Source: Actinocorallia populi
Lineage (GTDB): Bacteria > Actinomycetota > Actinomycetes > Streptosporangiales > Streptosporangiaceae
Assembly (NCBI RefSeq): GCF_002995495.1
Contig: NZ_PVZV01000003.1
Coordinates: 62,001-126,000, forward strand
DNA: 64,000 nucleotides
Reading direction: 5' to 3'
Below the pieces are notes generated by a model. The model was not told the DNA's origin. It searched no databases and worked only from the letters and a program-made list of their open reading frames with translations. Made by a program: the position numbers and the translations under genes. Shown here piece after piece: positions 58,041-64,000 of the stretch; positions within the stretch are counted from its first letter, which is position 1; each line of letters starts with the position of its first letter.

Positions 58041-59087
58041 GTGAGTCATAACGACGAGGTCGAACCGGTGACCGCCTACCGCGCGGTCGCGCTGCAGAGC
58101 GCCTGCCACGCCGTCAACCGGGCGCCCGACGCCGCGGCCGCCCGCGATCTGATCAGGGCCGCGATCGACCGGGTGGCCGACCAGGTCACCGCGACCCAGC
58201 GGTTCGTCGGCGGGCTCAAGCTCGTGGTGCTCCCCGAATACCTGCTGACCGGGCACCCGACCGGCGAGCCGCTCCCCGAGTGGTGCCGCCGGGCCGCCCT
58301 CGACCCGGACGGCGTCGAGTACGCGCGGCTGGCCGACCTCAGCCGGGACACCGGCCTGTTCCTGTGCGTCAACGCCTACGACCTGGACGAGCACTTCCCC
58401 GGCCTGTACTTCCAGGCCTCGGTGGTCTTCGACCCGCGCGGGAGGACCGTCCTGCGCTACCGGCGGCTCAACTCCATGTTCTCCGTGACGCCGCACGACG
58501 TCCTCGACCGGTACCTGTCGATATACGGGGAGGACTCGCTCTTCCCCGTGGCCCGCACCGAGATCGGCAACCTCGCCGCCGTCGCCTCCGAGGAGATCCT
58601 CTTCCCCGAGGTCGCCCGCTGCCTCGCCATGCGCGGAGCCGAGGTGTTCCTGCACGGCTCCTCCGAGGTCTGCAGCGCGATGTCGTCGCCGAAGAACGTC
58701 GCCAAGCTGGCCCGCGCCGCGGAGAACGGCGCGTACGTGGTCTCCGCCAACACCTCGGGCGTGTACGGCATGGGGCTGCCCGCGGAGTCCGCGGACGGCG
58801 GCAGCCAGATCGTCGACTACCGGGGCAACCTCCTGGCCAAGGCGGGGCAGGGCGAGTCGATGGCCGCCAACGCCGAACTCGACATGGCCGCGCTGCGCCG
58901 GGCGCGGCGGGCGCCGGAGATGATGAACCTCCTGCCCCGCCAGCGTTTCGAGCTCTACGCGCCGAGCTACGCCGGCACGTCGTTCTACCCGCCGGACACG
59001 GTGCGGCCCGGGGAGACCGACCGCGGGCACTTCCTGCGGACGCAGCGCGCCGTGATCGACCGGCTGGCCGCCGACGGCCTGATCTGA
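58041..59087 (+). CDS. Nitrilase-superfamily protein with Ser at the catalytic Cys position (second example)
   Basis: 348 residues from GTG 58041 (AGAGG upstream; GTG 58035 or 58020 are alternatives). Glu66 in LVVLPEYLLTG is kept. The lysine segment reads VLRYRRLNSMF, with Arg142 where Lys is expected. The elbow reads VASEEILFPEVAR, so Ser183 replaces the nucleophilic Cys. Two of three catalytic residues thus differ, while the fold and the FPE motif are intact, which argues for a maintained but altered function. First gene of an operon with aldehyde dehydrogenase and FAD dehydrogenase. Confidence 0.82.
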   Translation: MSHNDEVEPVTAYRAVALQSACHAVNRAPDAAAARDLIRAAIDRVADQVTATQRFVGGLKLVVLPEYLLTGHPTGEPLPEWCRRAALDPDGVEYARLADLSRDTGLFLCVNAYDLDEHFPGLYFQASVVFDPRGRTVLRYRRLNSMFSVTPHDVLDRYLSIYGEDSLFPVARTEIGNLAAVASEEILFPEVARCLAMRGAEVFLHGSSEVCSAMSSPKNVAKLARAAENGAYVVSANTSGVYGMGLPAESADGGSQIVDYRGNLLAKAGQGESMAANAELDMAALRRARRAPEMMNLLPRQRFELYAPSYAGTSFYPPDTVRPGETDRGHFLRTQRAVIDRLAADGLI

Positions 59088-59097
59088 GGAGACCCGC

Positions 59098-60522
59098 ATG
59101 ACGAAGCAGATAGCGGTCCGCAACCCCCGCACCGGCCGGACCGACTACGAGATCACCGCGCTGGACGCCGCCGCGGTCGCCGGGACCGCCGGCCGGCTGC
59201 GCGCCGCCCAGCCCTCCTGGGCGGGGCGGCCGGTCGAGCACCGGATCGCCGTCCTCGCCGCGTTCAAGGAGGCGGTCGCGCGGCGGCGGGACGAGCTCAT
59301 CCGCCTGCTGGAGGCCGACACCGGCCGCCACCAGGTCTCCGTCCTCGAGGTGGACGCCGTCCTGTCCGGGATCGACCGGGCGTCCGGCTTCGCCGCGGCG
59401 GTCTTCGCTCCCGCGGACCTCGCCGCCACGGGCGACCCCTCCGTCCGGACCACCGGCGACCTGGTCGCCTACCCCGTCGTCGCCGCGATCTCCCCCTGGA
59501 ACTTCCCCCTCCAGCTCTCGCTCATCGACGCGGTGCCCGCCCTCCTGGCCGGATCCGCCGTCATCCTGAAGCCGAGCGAGATGACCCCCCGCTTCATCCC
59601 GGCGCTGCGCGAGTGCGTCGCCGAGACGCCCGGCCTCGGCGACGTCTTCGCGGTCGTGGAGGGCGACGGCGCGACGGGCGCCGCGATGATCGAGGCCGCG
59701 GACGCGGTGTGCTTCACCGGCAGCGTGCCCACCGGCCGCGCGGTCGCGCGGGCGGCGGCCGAACGGTTCATCCCCGCCTTCCTCGAACTCGGCGGCAAGG
59801 ACCCCGCGGTCGTGACCGCCTCCGCCGACCTCGACAGCGCCGCGGCCGCCATCCTGTGGGGCTCGACCATCAACTCCGGGCACGCCTGCATGTCGATCGA
59901 GCGGGTGTACGTGGACCGCCGCGTCGCCGACGAGTTCGTCGAGACCCTGGCCGCCAGGGCCGAACGGGTGCGGCTGGCCCACCCCGGGCCCGCCGACGGC
60001 GACATCGGCCCCATCATCACCGCCGCTCAGGCCGGCACCCTGCGCGAGCAGCTGGAGGACGCCGTCGCGCGCGGCGCCCGCGTCCGGACCGGCGGCGAGA
60101 TCGAGCTCATCGACGGCGGCTCCTACCTGCGGCCGACCGTGCTGACCGGCGTCGACCACTCGATGCGGCTGATGCGCGAGGAGACCTTCGGACCGATCAT
60201 CCCCGTGATGGCCTACGACGGGCCGGACGAGGCGGTCGCGCTCGCCAACGACACCGAGTTCGGCCTCAGCGCCGCGGTGTTCGCCGGCACGGTGGAGGAG
60301 GCGCTGCCGATCGCGCACCGCATCGACGCCGGAGGCGTCAGCGTCAACGACGTCTGCCTCACCGGCATGGTCCCCGAGGCCGAGAAGAACTCCTTCAAGA
60401 TGTCCGGGCTCGGCGCCTCCCGCATGGGGCCGCCCTCCGTCCGGCGCTTCCTGCGCAGGCGCGCCCTGCTCGTCCGGGAGGCGGCGGGCCCCCGTCCCTG
60501 GTACTACGACACCGCGGAGTGA
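59098..60522 (+). CDS. Aldehyde dehydrogenase (NAD(P)-dependent)
   Basis: 474 residues, GAGGAGAC upstream of ATG 59098. ALDH superfamily: N135 in ISPWNFPLQ, general base E230 in LELGGKDP, nucleophile C264 in SGHACMSIERVYV, and the EETFGPIIPV motif. Oxidises an aldehyde to the acid, which would suit feeding the acyl ligase of the island. Ten bases after the nitrilase-like gene. Confidence 0.93.
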   Translation: MTKQIAVRNPRTGRTDYEITALDAAAVAGTAGRLRAAQPSWAGRPVEHRIAVLAAFKEAVARRRDELIRLLEADTGRHQVSVLEVDAVLSGIDRASGFAAAVFAPADLAATGDPSVRTTGDLVAYPVVAAISPWNFPLQLSLIDAVPALLAGSAVILKPSEMTPRFIPALRECVAETPGLGDVFAVVEGDGATGAAMIEAADAVCFTGSVPTGRAVARAAAERFIPAFLELGGKDPAVVTASADLDSAAAAILWGSTINSGHACMSIERVYVDRRVADEFVETLAARAERVRLAHPGPADGDIGPIITAAQAGTLREQLEDAVARGARVRTGGEIELIDGGSYLRPTVLTGVDHSMRLMREETFGPIIPVMAYDGPDEAVALANDTEFGLSAAVFAGTVEEALPIAHRIDAGGVSVNDVCLTGMVPEAEKNSFKMSGLGASRMGPPSVRRFLRRRALLVREAAGPRPWYYDTAE

Positions 60523-60524
60523 CG

Positions 60525-60674
60525 ATGACGATCGCCGAGATCCTGCGAGAGATGTCCGGCGACTACCGCACCCGCATGTGGCAGCACTTCGAGAACGGCG
60601 CGCTCAGCCGCCTCACGATGATCGAGGAGCGCCGCCTGCCCGGCGTCGAACCCGAGCGCTGGTACACGCCCTGA
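60525..60674 (+). CDS. 49-residue protein matching the C-terminus of the DUF3598-like family
   Basis: ATG 60525 just after the aldehyde dehydrogenase stop. The sequence RTRMWQHFENGALSRLT-MIEERRLPG lines up with the last third of paralog B (SRIWKTLRDGRLEQVTVVEEHRV) and paralogs A and C (RVWQWLENGVCVKRTLINE). Either a degenerate remnant or a real mini-protein; its position in a compact operon and its start right after the stop argue that it is translated. Confidence 0.5.
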   Translation: MTIAEILREMSGDYRTRMWQHFENGALSRLTMIEERRLPGVEPERWYTP

Positions 60675-60721
60675 CCGCGGCGCCCGCCCGAGAGAAACCC
60701 AGCACTACAGGAGATTCAGTC

Positions 60722-62149
60722 GTGGAGAGTTACGACCTCGTGGTCGTCGGAGCCGGCACCGCGGGCATTCCCTGCGCCGCCGAGGCGGCGCTCGCCGGAG
60801 CCCGGGTCCTCCTGGTCGAGAAGGACCAGCGCATCGGCGGCACCCTGCACGTCTCCGGCGGCCACATGGCCGCGGCCGGCACCCGGCGGCAGGCCGAGCG
60901 CGGCATCACCGACTCGGCCGAGGCCCACCTGGCCGACATCCGCCGCATCAGCGAGGGCACCGCCCGCGAGGACCTCATCACCACCGTCGCCGAGAACGCC
61001 GCCGAGACCATCGACTGGCTGGACGAGCGGGGCTTCAAGTTCGCCGCCGAGACCCCGCGCATCATCTACGGGCACGAGCCGTACCGGACGCCGCGCACCT
61101 ACTACGGGGTCGACGAGGCGGTGTCGATCCTGGAGGTGTTCGAGGGGCTGCTCGACGAGGCCGTCGCCACCGGCAGGCTGGAGGTCTGGAAGAACGCCCC
61201 CGTCATCGGCCTGTCCGCCGACGACGGGGGCGCCGTCACCGGGGTGACCGTGCTGCGCCGCGGCCAGGACGTGGAGGTGCGCGCCCGCGACGTGGTGCTG
61301 GCCACCGGGGGCTTCGCGGCCGAGCCGGAGCTGTTCCTCGAACTCGAGGGAGCGCCCCTCGTCTCCGCGGCCCACCCGACCTCGACCGGCGACGGCATCC
61401 TGCTCGCCCGCGAGCTGGACGCCGCCGTGGCCGGCACCGGCTCCTACCTGCCCACGTTCGGGGGGCTGCCCGACCCCGTCTCCCCCGGGAAGGCCAACTG
61501 GTCGGACCGCCAGCTCCTCATCGCCGCGGAGCGCCCCCCGGTGGAGATCTACGTCGACGGGTCGGGCCGGCGCTGGGTCGCCGAGGACGAGCCCTCCATC
61601 GACGTCAAGGAGCGGGAGCTCACCCGCGTCGAGGACATGACCTTCTGGACCGTGTTCGACGACGCGATGCTGGAGTCCACGCGGGACGGCCGCCCCCTGG
61701 TGGTGGGCTGGACCCCCGACGACCTGCGCGCACGGGCGAACGAGCGGACGGGCGTCCACGCGGCCGCGACGCTGGAGGAGCTGGCCGGGATCGCGGGCAT
61801 CGACCCCGCCGGGCTGGCGGCGACCGCGGCGCGCTACAACGAGGCGGTCGCGGCCGGATCCGACCCGGACTTCGGCCGCACCCACCTGCCGCTTCCGCTG
61901 AAGCAGGGACCCTTCTACGCCATCCGCAACCACGCCATCTCGCTGGTGACGTTCGCCGGTCTCGACATCGGCTCCGACCTCAGGGTCCGGCGTACCGACG
62001 GCGCCCCGATCCCCCACCTGTACGCGATCGGCGAGGTGATCGGCGCCGCCGCCACCTGCGGCCAGAGCTTCTGCTCGGGCATGCTGATCACCCCCGCGAT
62101 CACGTTCGGGCGGCTGCTCGGCCGCCGCCTCGCCGCGGCGGCCGTGTAA
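60722..62149 (+). CDS. FAD-dependent dehydrogenase/reductase, fumarate reductase flavoprotein family (copy 2)
   Basis: 475 residues from GTG 60722 with AGGAG 8 bases upstream. VVVGAGTAGIPCAAEAALAGARVLLVEK, RIGGTLHVSGGHMAAAGTRRQAERGI, VVLATGGFAAEPEL, PHLYAIGEVIGAAATCGQSFCSGMLITPAITFGRLLG. Paralog of copy 1 with the same GG-x-LH-x-x-x-G-x-x-x-x-AGTRRQ signature. Last gene of the operon, followed by a very strong terminator. Confidence 0.88.
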   Translation: MESYDLVVVGAGTAGIPCAAEAALAGARVLLVEKDQRIGGTLHVSGGHMAAAGTRRQAERGITDSAEAHLADIRRISEGTAREDLITTVAENAAETIDWLDERGFKFAAETPRIIYGHEPYRTPRTYYGVDEAVSILEVFEGLLDEAVATGRLEVWKNAPVIGLSADDGGAVTGVTVLRRGQDVEVRARDVVLATGGFAAEPELFLELEGAPLVSAAHPTSTGDGILLARELDAAVAGTGSYLPTFGGLPDPVSPGKANWSDRQLLIAAERPPVEIYVDGSGRRWVAEDEPSIDVKERELTRVEDMTFWTVFDDAMLESTRDGRPLVVGWTPDDLRARANERTGVHAAATLEELAGIAGIDPAGLAATAARYNEAVAAGSDPDFGRTHLPLPLKQGPFYAIRNHAISLVTFAGLDIGSDLRVRRTDGAPIPHLYAIGEVIGAAATCGQSFCSGMLITPAITFGRLLGRRLAAAAV

Positions 62150-62165
62150 CGGCGAACGCCCGCGT

Positions 62166-62199
62166 GAAGAGCCCCCGGCCGGTCGGCCGGGGGCTCTTC
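62166..62199. terminator. Very strong hairpin terminator
   Basis: Perfect 16-bp arms GAAGAGCCCCCGGCCG and CGGCCGGGGGCTCTTC with a 2-nt loop, just after the FAD dehydrogenase stop. Marks the right end of the island. Confidence 0.9.
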
Positions 62200-62252
62200 G
62201 CGTTCTTCGCGCCACTGCTTCGCGACGGAGAGGGATGCTCCGGAAAGCCAGA

Positions 62253-62278
62253 GGCCCGCCGGTGTGAACCGGCGGGCC
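62253..62278. terminator. Hairpin terminator for the minus-strand lyase unit
   Basis: Perfect 11-bp arms GGCCCGCCGGT and ACCGGCGGGCC, loop GTGA, 22 bases beyond the stop at 62300. Confidence 0.8.
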
Positions 62279-62299
62279 CCTTCCGTCCCGACGGGAGTG

Positions 62300-63142
62300 T
62301 CAGGACAGGAGGCGGCGAGCGGAGCGGACCACCGCCTCGTCTATGAGCCTGCCTCGGGCGTCGAGGCAGACGCCGGATCCGGCGGCGAGCGCCTCCTCGT
62401 AGCGGGCGAGGACGTCCTCGGCCCTGGCGGTCTCCTCCTCGGTGGGGGTGAAGACCTCGTGGACCACGGGGATCTGGGCGGGGTGGATGCAGGCGCGGCC
62501 CCAGAAGCCCAGGCGGCGCAGCGCCCGTGTGGACTCCCGCAACGCGTCCGGGTCGCGGAAGTCGGTGCTGACCGGGGCGATGGGCGGCTCGATCTTCGCG
62601 GCGGCGCTGGCGGCGACGGTCTGCGAGCGGGCCCACAGGAGTTCGCGGCCGTCCGGGGAGGGCGTGACGCCCAGGTCGGCGGCCAGGTCGGCCTCTCCGA
62701 GCTGGAGCCTGACCACGCGCGGGGCGCGGGCCAGCTCGCGGGCGCGGAAGAGCGCCTCGCCGGACTCCAGCAGCGGGATGAGCCGCAGCGGCACGGTGAT
62801 GCCGCGTTCCGCCTCCAGCCGCGTCAGCAGGGCGTCCAGCGCCGCCAGGTCGGCGGGGTCCTCGGCCTTGGCGACGCAGACTCCGGCCAGGCCGGGGGCG
62901 GCCACGGCGCGCAGGTCCTCACGGCCCTGCTCGCCGGGGTTGATCCGCAGCCACAGGCGCGGGGCCGTGGGCCCGGCGAGACCGCCGAGCCAGGAGGCGA
63001 CCGTGGCCCTGGCCGCCTCCTTGCCGGACGGGGGCACGGCGTCCTCGAGATCGACGATCAGCTCGTCGGCACCCCGGGTGAGGGCCTTGGCGAGCTTGTC
63101 CGCCGCATCGCCGGGAACGTACAGGGCGGAGCGCGCGGTCAT
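62300..63142 (-). CDS. HpcH/HpaI aldolase / citrate lyase beta-like (CitE) protein
   Basis: 280 residues, ATG 63142 overlapping the dehydrogenase stop (ATGA). TIM-barrel lyase: ALYVPGDAADKLAKAL, DELIVDLEDAVPPSGKEAAR (acidic metal site), RLWLRINPGEQGREDL, LIPLLESGEALF, RLQLGEADLAADLG, FWGRACIHPAQIPVVHEVF. In such acyl-CoA clusters CitE-like enzymes cleave or condense malyl-, citramalyl- or HMG-like CoA esters. Forms an operon with the acyl-CoA dehydrogenase. Confidence 0.88.
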   Translation of the reverse strand: MTARSALYVPGDAADKLAKALTRGADELIVDLEDAVPPSGKEAARATVASWLGGLAGPTAPRLWLRINPGEQGREDLRAVAAPGLAGVCVAKAEDPADLAALDALLTRLEAERGITVPLRLIPLLESGEALFRARELARAPRVVRLQLGEADLAADLGVTPSPDGRELLWARSQTVAASAAAKIEPPIAPVSTDFRDPDALRESTRALRRLGFWGRACIHPAQIPVVHEVFTPTEEETARAEDVLARYEEALAAGSGVCLDARGRLIDEAVVRSARRLLS

Positions 63143-64000
63143 CCGATGGTTCCCTTGCCGCTGGTCAGGGCCTTGGCTATGACGGTGCGCATGATGTCGT
63201 TGGTGCCCTCGCCGATGCTCATCAGGGGGGCGTCGCGAAAGAGGCGCTCGACGACGAACTCCTTGGAGTAGCCGTAGCCGCCGTGCACCTGCATCGAGGT
63301 GAGGGCGCACTCCATGGCGGCCTCGGAGGCGAAGGTCTTGGCCATGCCCGCCTCCATGTCGACGCGGTGCCCGGCGTCGGCCTGGGCGGCGGCCCAGTAG
63401 ACGAGCAGGCGGGAGGCCTGGACCTTGATGGCCATCTCGGCGATCTTGAGCTGGACGGCCTGGAAGTCGTGGATCGGCTTGCCGAACGCCTCGCGCTGGG
63501 CGGCGTAGCCGAGCGCCTCGTCGTAGGAGGCCTGCGCGATGCCCAGGGAGCGCGCGGCGACGTTGATGCGGCCGACCTCCAGGCCGCCGAGGACCTGCTG
63601 CATGCCGCGGCCCTCGACGCCGCCGAGGAGGTTCTCCTTGGGCACGCGGACGTTCTCGAGGGTGATCTCGCACGACTCGGTGCCCTTGTAGCCGAGTTTC
63701 GGCAGGTCCCGGGAGACGGTGAAGCCGGGGGTACCTGCGTCGACGAGGAGCACCGACATGCCCTTGTGGGCCGGCTCGGCCGTCGGGTCGGTCTTGACCA
63801 GCACGGGCAGCGGGTCGGCGTAGCGGGCGTTGGTGATCCACGTCTTGCTGCCGTTGACGATGTAATGGTCGCCCTCGAGCCGCGCGGTGGTGGAGATGCC
63901 CTGCAGGTCGGTGCCCGCGCCCGGCTCGGTGAGGCCGATGCCGGTGCGGCGGCGCCCGGCCGCCAGGTCCGGCAGCAGCCGCGCCTTCTGCTCCTCGGTG
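63139..64000 (-). CDS. Acyl-CoA dehydrogenase (5' end outside window)
   Basis: The frame runs to the right edge, so the N-terminus is missing; about 286 residues are visible. Seen in order: GIGLTEPGAGTDLQGIST, HYIVNGSKTWITNARYADP, LGGLEVGRINVAARSLGIAQASYDEA, HGGYGYSKEFVVERLFRDA and C-terminal IGEGTNDIMRTVIAKAL. The GEGT motif gives the usual catalytic Glu position of short-chain dehydrogenases. Belongs with the CitE-like lyase to a separate cluster continuing beyond the window. Confidence 0.92.
   Translation of the reverse strand, partial: TEEQKARLLPDLAAGRRRTGIGLTEPGAGTDLQGISTTARLEGDHYIVNGSKTWITNARYADPLPVLVKTDPTAEPAHKGMSVLLVDAGTPGFTVSRDLPKLGYKGTESCEITLENVRVPKENLLGGVEGRGMQQVLGGLEVGRINVAARSLGIAQASYDEALGYAAQREAFGKPIHDFQAVQLKIAEMAIKVQASRLLVYWAAAQADAGHRVDMEAGMAKTFASEAAMECALTSMQVHGGYGYSKEFVVERLFRDAPLMSIGEGTNDIMRTVIAKALTSGKGTIG

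Noticed and set aside
1-64000. CRISPR arrays, tRNA/rRNA genes, transposases, att sites and replication origins
   Set aside because: None could be recognised: no regularly spaced repeats, no cloverleaf-like sequence, no DDE or recombinase motifs.

Overview
The window is very GC-rich DNA (almost every third codon position is G or C) with densely packed genes, many joined by ATGA or GTGA overlaps. A mycothiol-type maleylpyruvate isomerase, PASTA-less serine/threonine kinases, LivM-LivG fusions and numerous TetR/IclR regulators point to a high-GC actinomycete, probably a soil or compost Streptosporangiales-like organism (Actinomadura-type). Genus is inference. No rRNA, tRNA, CRISPR array, transposase or phage gene was seen.

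Layout. 0-7.3 kb: a PhoD-type phosphoesterase (cut by the left edge), an FG-GAP propeller protein, an orphan PAS histidine kinase, and two translationally coupled membrane serine/threonine kinases followed by a small membrane protein. 7.3-8.9 kb: an SDR and a divergent TetR regulator. 9.0-13.9 kb: a complete gentisate operon (ring hydroxylase, gentisate dioxygenase, maleylpyruvate isomerase, fumarylpyruvate hydrolase) with a divergent IclR regulator and a perfect 7-3-7 operator. 14-18 kb: acetyltransferase, DUF488, a double (tandem-fused) TetR regulator, and a pair of small secretion-signal-free beta-rich proteins. 18.1-27.1 kb: a seven-gene operon led by its TetR regulator, with AtuA-like protein, two acyl-CoA dehydrogenases, both subunits of a biotin-dependent acyl-CoA carboxylase and an enoyl-CoA hydratase. 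It resembles acyclic-terpene or branched acyl-CoA catabolism. 27.1-30.3 kb: SDR and TetR around a large palindrome, a multi-pass membrane protein, and a decayed DUF1838-like remnant.

30.4-62.1 kb is a large catabolic island that I do not recognise as a described pathway. It holds a peptide-type ABC importer, a branched-chain-type ABC importer with two solute-binding proteins, an AMP-forming acyl ligase, four double-VOC proteins, a His-rich bicupin, a ChrR-like cupin, four members of one small DUF3598-like family, two nitrilase-fold proteins that both carry Ser where the catalytic Cys should be, two related FAD dehydrogenases, an MDR reductase, an aldehyde dehydrogenase and an IclR regulator. 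Seven promoters across this island carry the same 13-bp palindrome, GGAAC-N3-GTTCC, usually just downstream of a TTGACA-N17-TAG promoter; a second shared element (AAACATCAGAC-like) abuts several -35 boxes. I infer one IclR-controlled regulon for uptake and degradation of an unidentified carboxylic or cyclic compound. 62.3 kb to the right edge: a CitE/HpcH-type lyase and a second-cluster acyl-CoA dehydrogenase cut by the window end.
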